This document shows positions 8,476 to 17,173 of a DNA stretch of 64,000 bases, piece by piece; within the stretch, counting starts at the first letter, position 1, and every line of letters begins with the position of its first letter. The translations under genes were made by a program, and so were the position numbers. The stretch is taken from NCBI RefSeq assembly GCF_049670895.1, contig NZ_CP187170.1, one strand, 5' to 3'. The DNA is from Pasteurella sp049670895. GTDB lineage: Bacteria > Pseudomonadota > Gammaproteobacteria > Enterobacterales > Pasteurellaceae. The notes under the pieces were generated by a model. It saw nothing but the letters and a program-made list of their open reading frames with translations, ran no database searches and was not told the DNA's origin.

Positions 8476-9198
8476 ATGACAGAATTAAGTTACCAAGAAG
8501 AATTACGCTATAACCGCCAAATTATGCTGAAATCTGTGGACTTTGACGGGCAAGAAAGCCTGAAACAAAGCAAAATGCTAATTGTGGGGTTGGGCGGCTT
8601 AGGTTGTGCGGCGAGCCAATATTTAGCCACTGCGGGGGTGGGGCATCTCACCCTGTTGGACTTTGATACGGTTTCACTGTCCAATTTACAACGTCAAGTG
8701 CTGCACGATGATAGCCGTTTGGGCATGCCTAAAGTGGAATCAGCAAAATTGTCCTTACAACGTTTGAATCCGCATATTCAGATCGATACCCTCAATGCTA
8801 AACTTTCAAACGAAAAACTGGCTGAAATCATACCGCACTTTGATGTGGTGTTGGATTGTACGGATAATGTGGACATTCGTAATCAGCTTGATCACCTCTG
8901 CCAGCAAAGTAAAATCCCTTTGGTCTCGGGGGCAGCCATTCGTTTGGAAGGGCAAGTCACGGTTTTCACTTATGAAGACAATACCCCAACTTATCGTCAG
9001 TTAAGCCAATTGTTTGGTGACCATACCTTAAGCTGTGTCGAAGCAGGCGTGTTGGCACCGATCGTGGGCATTGTCGGTGCGATTCAAGCCCTTGAGGCAA
9101 TTAAAGTGCGGTTAAACATTGGTAAGAACTTGTGTGGTCGATTGCTAATGATTGATGGCATGACCCTCTCCATTCGCGAAATAAAATTGCCTGTCTAA
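8476..9198 (+). CDS. moeB: Molybdopterin-synthase adenylyltransferase MoeB, lacking the zinc cysteines
   Basis: ThiF/MoeB/E1-like enzyme that adenylates the C-terminal Gly of MoaD. 240 residues; ATP-binding GLGGLG at about residues 38-43, the RQVL segment, LDCTDN and VEAGVLAP are intact. E. coli MoeB holds a structural zinc with two CxxC pairs (PCYRCL and one near the C-terminus); here the first reads PTYRQL and the protein ends at LPV without the second, so both pairs are lost together. Second gene of moeA-moeB; its stop lies inside the terminator hairpin. The operon context supports a MoeB role rather than ThiF. Confidence 0.93.
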   Translation: MTELSYQEELRYNRQIMLKSVDFDGQESLKQSKMLIVGLGGLGCAASQYLATAGVGHLTLLDFDTVSLSNLQRQVLHDDSRLGMPKVESAKLSLQRLNPHIQIDTLNAKLSNEKLAEIIPHFDVVLDCTDNVDIRNQLDHLCQQSKIPLVSGAAIRLEGQVTVFTYEDNTPTYRQLSQLFGDHTLSCVEAGVLAPIVGIVGAIQALEAIKVRLNIGKNLCGRLLMIDGMTLSIREIKLPV

Positions 9199-9211
9199 AA
9201 CAGGCATTTTT
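9189..9211 (+). terminator. moeAB terminator
   Basis: Stem GCCTGT (9189-9194) with ACAGGC (9200-9205), 5-base loop, then ATTTTT. It overlaps the last codons and stop of moeB. Confidence 0.8.
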
Positions 9212-9216
9212 AATGC

Positions 9217-9804
9217 TTAATCCCCTTTCCCACCCCAACGCTGGAATAAATCTTGTGCTAAGGGAATCTCAAATTGATCGCAAAGGCGGTTGACACTTTG
9301 ATCCACAATGTCTTGCACGGTTTTAGGGTGATGATAAAACGCTGGCATCAGTGGGGTGATTTGTGCCCCAATTTCCGCAGCCTGTGTCATTAAACGAAGA
9401 TGCCCTAAATGTAAGGGCGTTTCACGCACACATAACACCAAAGGTTTACGTTCTTTTAAGCACACATCTGCCGCTCGGGTGATCAAATCATCGGTATAAC
9501 TATGGGCAATGCCCGATAACGTTTTAATGGAACAGGGCACAATAATCATGCCTAAAGTGCGGTAAGATCCTGATGAAATTGCCGCCCCAATATCACGCAC
9601 ATCATAATTCACATCCGAAAGTGCTTTCACCTCTTGAATGCTGTAATGGGTTTCGGCGGCAATGGTTTGCTTGGCGGCATGACTGATAATCAAGTGCGTT
9701 TCGATGTCTTCAAGCGGCTTGAGCACCTCTAATAATCGAATAGCATAAATGGCACCTGATGCCCCTGAAAGGGCAATAATGAGGCGTTTTTTGTCGTTTT
9801 TCAT
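9217..9804 (-). CDS. ubiX: Flavin prenyltransferase UbiX
   Basis: Makes prenylated FMN, the cofactor of UbiD decarboxylase in ubiquinone synthesis. 195 residues from MKNDKKRLIIALSGASGAIYA. Family motifs: GASGAIYA (FMN phosphate), SSGSYRTLGMIIVPCSIKTL, ITRAADVCLKERKPLVLCVRE, HLRLMTQAAEIGAQI and PAFYHHP. A TTG at 9828 would add eight residues but has no ribosome site; neither start has a strong Shine-Dalgarno. Convergent with moeAB. The 5' leader contains a conspicuous hairpin described separately. Confidence 0.95.
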   Translation of the reverse strand: MKNDKKRLIIALSGASGAIYAIRLLEVLKPLEDIETHLIISHAAKQTIAAETHYSIQEVKALSDVNYDVRDIGAAISSGSYRTLGMIIVPCSIKTLSGIAHSYTDDLITRAADVCLKERKPLVLCVRETPLHLGHLRLMTQAAEIGAQITPLMPAFYHHPKTVQDIVDQSVNRLCDQFEIPLAQDLFQRWGGKGD

Positions 9805-9853
9805 AACATAAAGATGGTAATGTTTCAAAATGTGCTGATTCTAACATATTTTT

Positions 9854-9916
9854 GGCTTCAGGTATGCCGCCGCCAACCTGCAAGCCTAAATAACCTGTTT
9901 TCAACTCTCGTGAGTT
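9854..9916 (-). promoter_or_regulatory. Structured 5' leader of ubiX (two hairpins)
   Basis: Read on the minus strand: a short hairpin AACTC/GAGTT (9903-9916), then a strong hairpin in which GGCTT plus CAGGT pair with ACCTG plus AAGCC (9854-9863 with 9876-9886, one bulged base), closed by a 12-base GC-rich loop TGGCGGCGGCAT. A TATAAA -10-like box lies upstream near 9970. No T-run follows, so it is not a simple terminator. I do not recognise a known riboswitch class. Confidence 0.4.
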
Positions 9917-10076
9917 TACTTTACCCCCCACAAGGCAATTCTCCCGATAGAAAAAGCGAAGTGATGGATTTTTATACCAAATTTCCCTTAAAAAATAGAC
10001 TGATTAGACCATTTATGAGCCAATTTTGCATAAAATAAGCCCTCTTTTTTTCATAGGGACTCAAAAGGATATTGAG

Positions 10077-10829
10077 ATGTTAAAACATATTGGAAATCTT
10101 ATTTTCTCTTCCATTTCCATGGCATTTTTGGTGATTTTAAGCTGGTCTATTGCTTACGCTTATGGGTGGGGACAATCTTATTTTTATGGTTACCCTTGGT
10201 GGTATGTCGATGTGCATATCAGCAATATCGCCCGTAGCACGGGCTATGTGGTGTTAGTCACCTTGATACTCGTGATCACAACATTACTGGCGATTTATAC
10301 TGTCAGAAAATGCAAACCGCTCCTTAGTTATCGTTGTTTAAATATCCTGCGTGCAGCCACATTAAGCATGGTGGTTTGGTTTCCGATTGTGATTATCAGC
10401 TTTTTACTCACTGGCGGTGTAAATCCGTTATTTATGATCAGCTATGGTATTTTAGTGGTCAGTTTTACCTTTATTTTTAAACGTTATATAGAAAAATATG
10501 TGCATTATATTGATAAAAAGAAAGTCATGCGTTTTGTCAAACAAAATCAATATGCCATTGTGATTTTCACTTATATTTACTTTGTGTTGTCTGCCTTTGT
10601 CATTGGTTATTTTCGCCCACACTTTAGCCATTCCTTTGATATGGTAGAATTTAAAAATAAGATGTATTACGTGCTGTCTAAATATGATGATGCGATTATT
10701 CTGTCTCAAGATATCCGCAAAAATGGGGAAGATTTTTATATTTATCGCATTACCACAAACGTGCTGAATCACATTAAAACCAATCAGCTTCCACAATCTG
10801 CGGAAACCCGATGTTCGTTAGAACACTAA
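10077..10829 (+). CDS. Unrecognised multi-pass membrane protein
   Basis: I do not recognise this 250-residue protein. About five membrane segments: residues 5-28, 50-75, 88-110, 113-132 and 160-180. The last 70 residues look soluble and end in a Cys-containing tail (AETRCSLEH). There are aromatic-rich turns (YFYGYPWWYVDVH) between segments 1 and 2. No enzyme motif is visible. ATG at 10077 has AAAGGA eight bases upstream; the longer frame to 10026 has no ribosome site. Single gene with its own terminator, between ubiX and lldD, so context gives no function. Possibly a Pasteurellaceae-specific inner-membrane protein. Confidence 0.75.
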   Translation: MLKHIGNLIFSSISMAFLVILSWSIAYAYGWGQSYFYGYPWWYVDVHISNIARSTGYVVLVTLILVITTLLAIYTVRKCKPLLSYRCLNILRAATLSMVVWFPIVIISFLLTGGVNPLFMISYGILVVSFTFIFKRYIEKYVHYIDKKKVMRFVKQNQYAIVIFTYIYFVLSAFVIGYFRPHFSHSFDMVEFKNKMYYVLSKYDDAIILSQDIRKNGEDFYIYRITTNVLNHIKTNQLPQSAETRCSLEH

Positions 10830-10837
10830 CCCCACCT

Positions 10838-10881
10838 GCGGTGAAGGGACAGTTAAACGTTTTTTAACTTCACCGCCCTTT
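10838..10881 (+). terminator. Terminator after the membrane protein
   Basis: Outer stem GCGGTGAAG (10838-10846) with CTTCACCGC (10868-10876), with an inner GTTAAA/TTTAAC stem, followed by CCTTTTA. Confidence 0.7.
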
Positions 10882-11065
10882 TACTTTCATCTTTTCTATC
10901 CACTTCCACCAAGTTTCCCCCTTAAACTCGCCAACGACAGTAAAAACTTTTCTCAAATCGACCGCACTTTTTGTTAATTTTTTGTAAAAAAGACGTTGTT
11001 GAAAAAGGATTTTGGCATAAAATAAACAAAAATAAGAATCAATATCATTTAAAAGTGAGGAACCT

Positions 11066-12277
11066 ATGAGTAAAGATTTATCTAAAATAACCTGTCTTGA
11101 AGACTTACGCCGTGTTGCTCAACGTAAAGTCCCCAAAATGTTTTATGACTATGTGATTTCAGGTTCTTGGACTGAAAGCACCTTACACGCCAATCGTAAT
11201 GATTTTCAAGATATTAAATTGCACCAACGGGTTCTGGTGAATATGGAAGGACGTTCACTGGAAACGACAATGATTGGTCAAACCGTAAAAATGCCATTGG
11301 CAATCGCCCCCACAGGTTTCACGGGAATGATTCATCCCGATGGGGAAATTCATGCTGCACGGGCAGCAGAGAAATTTGGCATTCCCTTTTCCCTTTCCAC
11401 CATGTCTATTTGTTCCATTGAAGATGTCGCAGAACACACGAGCAAGCCATTTTGGTTTCAGCTTTATGTGATGCGTGATCGTGAGTTTATGCGAAATCTG
11501 ATTAAACGGGCTCAAGCGGCGAAATGCTCTGCCCTGATTCTCACAGCAGATCTGCAAGTGCTAGGTCAACGCCATCGTGATATTAAAAATGGCTTATCTG
11601 CCCCACCCAAACCCACTTTAGCAAACTGGCTAAATCTTGCCACGAAATGGGAATGGAGCTTAAAAATGCTGCAAACACAACGCCGTACGTTCCGAAATAT
11701 TGTTGGGCATGCAAAAAATGTGGGGGATTTATCTTCTCTCACCTCATGGACATCAGAACAATTTGATCCACGTTTAAGCTGGGACGATGTGGCAGAAATC
11801 AAAGCGTTATGGGGTGGTAAACTGATCATCAAAGGGATCATGGAACCTGAAGATGCCGAAATGGCGGTAAAATCAGGTGCTGATGCCATTGTGGTTTCCA
11901 ATCATGGGGGACGTCAACTGGATGGGGCGTTATCCACCATTCGAGCATTACCGAATATTGTCAGTGCCGTAGGCAGTAACATTGAAGTCTGGCTAGATAG
12001 TGGCATCACCAGTGGGCAAGATATGCTGAAAGCTTGGGCAATGGGTGCTCGAGGGTTTATGACAGGCAAAGCCTTTTTACATGGTTTAGGGGCGTATGGT
12101 GAAGATGGTGTACGCCGTTTATTGGAAATTTTCTATAAAGAGATGGATGTCTCAATGGCGTTTACAGGTCGCCGTCATTTAGATGAGGTTACCGCAGAGA
12201 TTTTGGTTAAAGGTACTTATCCAATCGCAGACAGAGAAAAAACAAAAGACAGCTTATTTTTACCTCTTGGTGAATAA
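11066..12277 (+). CDS. lldD: L-lactate dehydrogenase (FMN-dependent, membrane-associated)
   Basis: Oxidises L-lactate to pyruvate and passes electrons to the respiratory quinones. 403 residues of the FMN alpha-hydroxyacid oxidase family. Visible: N-terminal FYDYVISGSWTE, FMN-binding APTGF, QLYV, LTADLQVLGQR, and the catalytic-His region SNHGGRQLDG near residue 280, then DSGITSGQD and GRRHLDEV. Start ATG has AGTGAGG upstream. A possible ArcA-like TGTTAATTT lies near 10971, weak evidence for aerobic control. Single gene with its own terminator. Confidence 0.95.
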   Translation: MSKDLSKITCLEDLRRVAQRKVPKMFYDYVISGSWTESTLHANRNDFQDIKLHQRVLVNMEGRSLETTMIGQTVKMPLAIAPTGFTGMIHPDGEIHAARAAEKFGIPFSLSTMSICSIEDVAEHTSKPFWFQLYVMRDREFMRNLIKRAQAAKCSALILTADLQVLGQRHRDIKNGLSAPPKPTLANWLNLATKWEWSLKMLQTQRRTFRNIVGHAKNVGDLSSLTSWTSEQFDPRLSWDDVAEIKALWGGKLIIKGIMEPEDAEMAVKSGADAIVVSNHGGRQLDGALSTIRALPNIVSAVGSNIEVWLDSGITSGQDMLKAWAMGARGFMTGKAFLHGLGAYGEDGVRRLLEIFYKEMDVSMAFTGRRHLDEVTAEILVKGTYPIADREKTKDSLFLPLGE

Positions 12278-12306
12278 TGCTGTCTTTGTCTGATTCAACA
12301 CTCCGC

Positions 12307-12337
12307 ATATAGCCGCATAAGTGCGGCTATATTTTTT
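12307..12337 (+). terminator. lldD terminator
   Basis: Perfect 11-bp stem ATATAGCCGCA (12307-12317) with TGCGGCTATAT (12322-12332), TAAG loop, followed by TTTTT. Confidence 0.9.
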
Positions 12338-12373
12338 GTGTTTTCTCTGATTGTTATTCTTTGTTTTTGAAAC

Positions 12374-13687
12374 TTAAATCGCCCAACCAAATGCATAAAA
12401 TGCCACTAATGCGATTGCAATCAACACCGTGCCAAGGTTGAGTTTTTTCACTTCACCCGACACAAGACGACCAATTACCAATGCCGCAAATCCTAGCATG
12501 ATACCCGTTACGATGTTGGCTGTTAACACAATAAAGACCGCACAAACCAAGCCACTCATCGCCCCAACGAAGTCATCAAAATCTAATTTGCTCACATTAC
12601 TTAACATTAATAAGCCGACATACATTAAAGCAGGTGCTGTCGCATAACCTGGTACTAAAAAGGCTAATGGTTGGAAAAATAACATTAAAAGGAATAACAC
12701 ACCGACAACCACCGCCGTCAAGCCTGTTTTCCCTCCAGCAGCCGTACCTGCTGCAGATTCAATATATACCGCAGCAGGTGCAGTTCCGAATACACCAGAG
12801 AAAATGCTACTTACCGAGTCTGAAGTTAAGGCTTTGCCACCATTGATAATTTGCCCATTTTTGTCTAATAAATTCGCTTGACCTGCCACCGCACGAATCG
12901 TGCCTGTTGCGTCAAATACTGCGGTCATCACAAGGGCAAACACCACAGGTAAAATAGCAGGTTGTAATGCCCCCATTAAATCTAATTCAAGGAATAAGGA
13001 ATGTTCACCAAAGGTTGGCATTTTGAAAATGCTGCCTGCAAATTTAACATTGGGATCAAAAATTAACCCCACGATGGTGATAGCAATAATCACCCATAAA
13101 ATCGCCCCTTTGACTTTCATTTTTTCTAAGCCAATAATCAATGCCAAACCAATTAATGACATTAATACAGGGAATGAGGTAAATTCGCCCATTTTCACAG
13201 GTAAACCAGCTTGGTTGCTCACCACTAAACCGACACCATTCGCCGCAATTAATAGCAAGAATAACCCAATCCCAATCCCTGCACCATGTGCAATGCTACT
13301 TGGTAAATTACGTAAAATCCAAGCACGAATCCCAGTGGCAGAAATCAGAGTAAATACCACACCCATTAAGAAGACCGCACCTAATGCGACGGGAATACTC
13401 ACCTGCTGACCTAACACCAAGCTAAATGCAGTAAAGGCAGTTAAGGAAATCGCACAACCGATCGCCATAGGCACATTCGCCCATAAGCCAATCAATAATG
13501 AGCCTAATCCCGCCACCAAACAGGTGGCAATAAACACTGATTCCGCAGGAAAACCTGCAGCACCTAACATATTCGGCACGACAATCACTGAATACACCAT
13601 GGCTAAAAAGGTGGTTAACCCAGCGATAATTTCCTGACGTACATTTGAGCCACGTGCAGTAATCTCAAAATGTTTTTCTAACGACAT
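12374..13687 (-). CDS. AzgA-type purine permease (NCS2 superfamily)
   Basis: 437-residue inner-membrane transporter of the AzgA branch, which imports adenine, guanine or hypoxanthine in E. coli relatives; which base is moved here cannot be read. Family signatures: the N-terminal EITARGSNVRQEIIAGLTTFLAMVY region, a helical core of about 12-14 segments, LVMTAVFDATGTI (substrate-site region, about residues 255-270), and GKALTSDSVSSIFSGVFGTAP. A PurR operator overlaps its promoter (13752-13767), which independently supports a purine role. Start ATG at 13687 follows AAGGAAACCAT. Monocistronic, convergent with lldD. Confidence 0.93.
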   Translation of the reverse strand: MSLEKHFEITARGSNVRQEIIAGLTTFLAMVYSVIVVPNMLGAAGFPAESVFIATCLVAGLGSLLIGLWANVPMAIGCAISLTAFTAFSLVLGQQVSIPVALGAVFLMGVVFTLISATGIRAWILRNLPSSIAHGAGIGIGLFLLLIAANGVGLVVSNQAGLPVKMGEFTSFPVLMSLIGLALIIGLEKMKVKGAILWVIIAITIVGLIFDPNVKFAGSIFKMPTFGEHSLFLELDLMGALQPAILPVVFALVMTAVFDATGTIRAVAGQANLLDKNGQIINGGKALTSDSVSSIFSGVFGTAPAAVYIESAAGTAAGGKTGLTAVVVGVLFLLMLFFQPLAFLVPGYATAPALMYVGLLMLSNVSKLDFDDFVGAMSGLVCAVFIVLTANIVTGIMLGFAALVIGRLVSGEVKKLNLGTVLIAIALVAFYAFGWAI

Positions 13688-13710
13688 ATGGTTTCCTTAA
13701 ATTAAAGTAG

Positions 13711-13893
13711 TCAATAAAAAATAAGTGCGTATTCTACGCTAATTTTCTCAAGAGTAAACGTTTGCGTAATCGGTTGCGTGATTTTTAATAAAAAGACGAG
13801 GGCGACGATAAGAGAGGCAAGCAAGAAATAAAAAATCTGCACCGTTAATAACTGCTGGAAAGTCAGTTCTACTTTGGGCGACAACTCACACAT
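13711..13893 (-). CDS. Possible small membrane protein (60 aa)
   Basis: A 60-residue frame starting MCELSPKVELTFQQ, with AAGG upstream of the ATG and one strong membrane segment (about residues 19-38). Its 3' part overlaps the PurR operator and probable promoter of the permease, which argues against it. It resembles nothing I recognise. It may be a real small gene or only an open frame in the 360-base region between the permease and galE. Confidence 0.25.
   Translation of the reverse strand: MCELSPKVELTFQQLLTVQIFYFLLASLIVALVFLLKITQPITQTFTLEKISVEYALIFY
13752..13767 (-). promoter_or_regulatory. PurR operator of the purine permease
   Basis: Read on the minus strand the site is ACGCAAACGTTTACTC, matching the PurR consensus (ACGCAAACGTTTTCNT) at all but two defined positions. 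A promoter TTTACT, 16 bases, TAGAAT overlaps it, so binding should block transcription. PurR is a hypoxanthine/guanine-responsive repressor in gammaproteobacteria; repression here is inferred. Confidence 0.75.
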
Positions 13894-14045
13894 AACTGCC
13901 TTTTTATCAATCAAAAATACCCTTTTTGAGTGTAATAGTGTTGACATTGGCTTCTCAATACAGGCTAGGGATAACCCTTTCACTTATTTAGCAAAAGATC
14001 TATACTAATCACTCTTTGTCTCCATTCCACAACTAAGGACGAAAT

Positions 14046-15062
14046 ATGGCAATTCTCGTAACAGGTGGTGCTGGCTATATTGGCTCGCATACCGTCGTTG
14101 AACTACTTAATGCAAATAAAGATGTGGTTGTTTTAGATAATCTTTGTAATTCCTCCCCTAAATCCCTTGAACGGGTTTCACAAATTACAGGCAAAACGGT
14201 GACCTTTTATCAAGGTGATGTCCTTGATCGCACACTTTTACAAAAAATCTTTGCGGAAAATCAGATTCAATCTGTGATCCATTTTGCGGGTTTAAAAGCC
14301 GTGGGAGAAAGTGTACAAAAACCTGCTGAATATTACATGAACAACGTCACAGGGTCCTTAGTGCTGATCCAAGAGATGAAAAAAGCGGGCGTATGGAACT
14401 TTGTGTTTAGTTCCTCTGCGACAGTATATGGCGATCCTGAAATCATTCCAATTACCGAAAGTTGCAAAGTGGGTGGCACCACGAATCCATATGGCACCTC
14501 AAAATTTATGGTGGAACAAATGTTAACAGATATTGCCAAAGCAACACCTGAATTTAGCATCACCATTTTGCGTTATTTTAACCCCGTCGGTGCCCATGAA
14601 AGCGGCTTAATCGGCGAGGATCCGACAGGGATTCCTAATAATTTATTACCTTATATCAGCCAAGTGGCTATCGGCAAACTGCCACAGCTTTCGGTATTTG
14701 GACACGATTACGATACCCATGATGGCACAGGGGTGCGAGATTATATTCATGTGGTCGATTTGGCGATCGGACACCTTAAAGCCCTTGATTGTCACGAAGG
14801 TGATGCAGGCTTACATATTTATAACCTCGGCACGGGGATAGGTTATTCTGTCTTGGATATGGTGAAGGCATTTGAAAAAGCCAATGGCATCGACATTCCA
14901 TATCAGTTAGTGGCACGTCGACCAGGGGATATTGCAACCTGTTATTCTGATCCCCAGCTCGCCAAAAAAGCCTTGGGCTGGACAGCAGAACGTGGACTTG
15001 ATCAAATGATGAAAGACACTTGGCATTGGCAAAAAAATAACCCGAAAGGTTACCGTGAATAA
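14046..15062 (+). CDS. galE: UDP-glucose 4-epimerase
   Basis: Interconverts UDP-glucose and UDP-galactose, feeding galactose into lipooligosaccharide. 338 residues, an extended SDR. NAD-binding GGAGYIGSH at residues 7-15, FSSSATVYG and the catalytic YGTSK (Tyr-x-x-x-Lys), NPVGAHESG and RDYIHVVDLA are all present. ATG at 14046 follows AAGGACGAAAT. ampG starts 17 bases after the stop, so co-transcription is likely. Same order galE-ampG-adk as I recall in H. influenzae (inverted there). Confidence 0.97.
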   Translation: MAILVTGGAGYIGSHTVVELLNANKDVVVLDNLCNSSPKSLERVSQITGKTVTFYQGDVLDRTLLQKIFAENQIQSVIHFAGLKAVGESVQKPAEYYMNNVTGSLVLIQEMKKAGVWNFVFSSSATVYGDPEIIPITESCKVGGTTNPYGTSKFMVEQMLTDIAKATPEFSITILRYFNPVGAHESGLIGEDPTGIPNNLLPYISQVAIGKLPQLSVFGHDYDTHDGTGVRDYIHVVDLAIGHLKALDCHEGDAGLHIYNLGTGIGYSVLDMVKAFEKANGIDIPYQLVARRPGDIATCYSDPQLAKKALGWTAERGLDQMMKDTWHWQKNNPKGYRE

Positions 15063-15079
15063 CAAAAACGAGAATACTT

Positions 15080-16369
15080 ATGGAAAATAAACCTAGCCTA
15101 TTATCCCAAATCTTTAGCCGCAATATGCTGCTTTGTATTTTTACTGGTTTCAGCTCTGGCTTACCCTTATATGTGTTATTTCAATTGGTGCCCGCATGGC
15201 TTTCTTCCAGTGAAGTGGATGTGAAAACCATTGGCTTTTTTACTTTAATTGGTTTTCCTTATACATGGAAATTTATCATTTCTCCACTGCTTGACCGCTA
15301 TTACCCTCGTTTTTTAGGGCGTCGCCGTAGTTGGATGTTTCTCACGCAAATCGGTTTGTTAGCGTTACTTGCCTTACTGGGACAATACAATCCCGTGGAA
15401 GACATTCAAACCGTGGCGGTACTTTCCACCTTAATTGCGGTATTTTCTGCGGTACAAGATATTGTGATTGATGCCTATCGCCGTGAAATTTTAAGTGATG
15501 AGGAACTCGGTTTAGGGAACTCCATTCACGTCAATGCCTATCGTATTTCAGGCTTGATTCCCGGTGGACTCGCCTTAATTCTGGCAGACAGTATGCCATG
15601 GGATATGGTGTTTATTTTCACTGCCTTATTTATGATTCCAGGCTTGATCCTGTCACTTTTCCTTAGTAAAGAACCGAACGTTCCGCAAATTGATCGTTCG
15701 CTCCCCTTCTACCATACCTTTGCCTTACCTTTCAAAGAGTTTTTCACTCGTAAAGGGGTCGCTTCTGCACTGGGTTTAATCTTGTTCCTGTTCTTATATA
15801 AATTTGGGGATTCTCTTGCTACCTCACTGCAAACCAAATTTATTTTAGATATGGGTTTCAGCAAAACAGACATTGGCACGGTGGTGAAACTCAATTCCTT
15901 ATGGGCATCCATCATCTCAGGGATGATCGGCGGCATTTTAATGCTACGTTTAGGTATTAATCGTGCATTGTGGATCTTTGGTTTTGTGCAATTAATTACC
16001 ATTCTTGGCTTCGTGTGGATGGCAAGTTATGGCAAATTTGAAACCATTGAATGGTATGAGCGATTTGTACTCACGGTGGTAATTATTGGTGAATATATCG
16101 GGGTCGGTTTAGGCACCGCTGCTTTCGTTGCCTTTATGGCGAAAGAAACCAACCCACTTTATACCGCGACCCAATTGGCCATTTTTACCAGTTTAGCCGC
16201 CATTCCGAGCAAAGTCTTCAGTGCATTTTCAGGGGTGATTGTTGCCAATTACGGCTATTATATGTTCTTTTGGATCTGCTTCTTTGCCGCAATCCCAGGG
16301 ATGTTAATGCTGTTTAAAGTTGCCCCATGGCACGCAGAAAACACCACGGCGGTGCAGAAATCAGCATAA
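15080..16369 (+). CDS. ampG: AmpG muropeptide permease
   Basis: Major-facilitator transporter importing anhydromuropeptides (GlcNAc-anhMurNAc peptides) for cell-wall recycling. 429 residues with about 12 membrane segments. Visible family pieces: GFSSGLPLYVLFQLVPAWL at the N-terminus, GFPYTWKFIISPLLDRY, VQDIVIDAYRREIL and the FGDSLATSLQTKFILDMGFS segment. Second gene after galE with 17 bases between, followed by an inverted uptake-sequence pair. No truncation seen. Confidence 0.93.
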   Translation: MENKPSLLSQIFSRNMLLCIFTGFSSGLPLYVLFQLVPAWLSSSEVDVKTIGFFTLIGFPYTWKFIISPLLDRYYPRFLGRRRSWMFLTQIGLLALLALLGQYNPVEDIQTVAVLSTLIAVFSAVQDIVIDAYRREILSDEELGLGNSIHVNAYRISGLIPGGLALILADSMPWDMVFIFTALFMIPGLILSLFLSKEPNVPQIDRSLPFYHTFALPFKEFFTRKGVASALGLILFLFLYKFGDSLATSLQTKFILDMGFSKTDIGTVVKLNSLWASIISGMIGGILMLRLGINRALWIFGFVQLITILGFVWMASYGKFETIEWYERFVLTVVIIGEYIGVGLGTAAFVAFMAKETNPLYTATQLAIFTSLAAIPSKVFSAFSGVIVANYGYYMFFWICFFAAIPGMLMLFKVAPWHAENTTAVQKSA

Positions 16370-16448
16370 ATGCTTAGTGGTTGACATTTCTATTAAATTC
16401 AGCAACCATTAACCGTTTTGTTTTAGTAGAAAAACAAGTAAAAATCAC

Positions 16449-16477
16449 ACCGCACTTTTTCACTCACAAAGTGCGGT
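16449..16477. terminator. Inverted uptake-sequence pair between ampG and adk
   Basis: ACCGCACTT (16449-16457) and AAGTGCGGT (16469-16477) form a 9-bp stem with an 11-base loop. Such converging uptake sequences commonly act as terminators in this group; the flanking T-run is weak here. Confidence 0.55.
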
Positions 16478-16511
16478 TAAAAATAAAATTATTTTAACCA
16501 ATGAGGTCATT

Positions 16512-17156
16512 ATGAAAATTATCCTATTAGGTGCACCAGGTGCGGGTAAAGGCACACAAGCACAATTTATTATGAATAAATTTGGCATTCCTCAAATTTC
16601 CACAGGTGATATGTTACGTGCTGCTATCAAAGCAGGAACTGAATTAGGTAAACAAGCTAAAACCTTAATGGACGCAGGACAATTAGTCCCAGATGATTTA
16701 ATCATTTCTCTTGTCAAAGAACGTGTGGCACAAGATGATTGTGCAAAAGGGTTCTTATTAGACGGTTTCCCTCGCACCATTCCACAAGCAGACGCCTTAA
16801 AAAGTGCAGGGATCAGCATTGATTATGTTTTAGAGTTTGATGTGGCAGACGAGGTGATTGTTGAGCGTATGAGCGGTCGTCGTGTTCACCCTGCTTCAGG
16901 TCGCACTTACCATGTGGTTTACAATCCACCAAAAGTGGAAGGAAAAGACGATGTCACAGGCGAAGATTTAATCATTCGTGCCGATGACAAACCAGAAACA
17001 GTATTAGATCGCTTAAAAGTGTACCATTCCACCACCAAACCTTTAGTGGACTACTACCAAGCTGAAGCAAAAGCAGGCAACACCCAATATTTCCGTTTAG
17101 ACGGCACTAAAAAAGTAGAAGAAGTGAGCCAAGAGTTAGATTCAATCCTTGCTTAA
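16512..17156 (+). CDS. adk: Adenylate kinase
   Basis: Balances AMP, ADP and ATP. 214 residues, exactly the usual length. P-loop GAPGAGKGTQ at residues 7-16, the STGDMLR AMP-binding segment, DGFPRTIPQ, and the LID region from GRRVHPASGRTYH. The four LID cysteines of zinc-type adenylate kinases are absent, as in E. coli. ATG at 16512 follows TGAGG. Own terminator. Confidence 0.97.
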   Translation: MKIILLGAPGAGKGTQAQFIMNKFGIPQISTGDMLRAAIKAGTELGKQAKTLMDAGQLVPDDLIISLVKERVAQDDCAKGFLLDGFPRTIPQADALKSAGISIDYVLEFDVADEVIVERMSGRRVHPASGRTYHVVYNPPKVEGKDDVTGEDLIIRADDKPETVLDRLKVYHSTTKPLVDYYQAEAKAGNTQYFRLDGTKKVEEVSQELDSILA

Positions 17157-17173
17157 TTTACTTTCATCAAATC

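Noticed and set aside
9840..9930. 6S RNA, because of GGCGGCAT also found in 6S
   Set aside because: The shared stretch is short, the length is wrong and the long 6S stem is absent.
10990..11055. Fur-box-like AATAAGAATCAATATCATT upstream of lldD
   Set aside because: Only partial agreement with the Fur consensus in an AT-rich stretch, and no iron link for this gene.
12900..13409. 169-codon open frame on + inside the permease gene
   Set aside because: Antisense shadow of a conserved membrane protein; no ribosome site.
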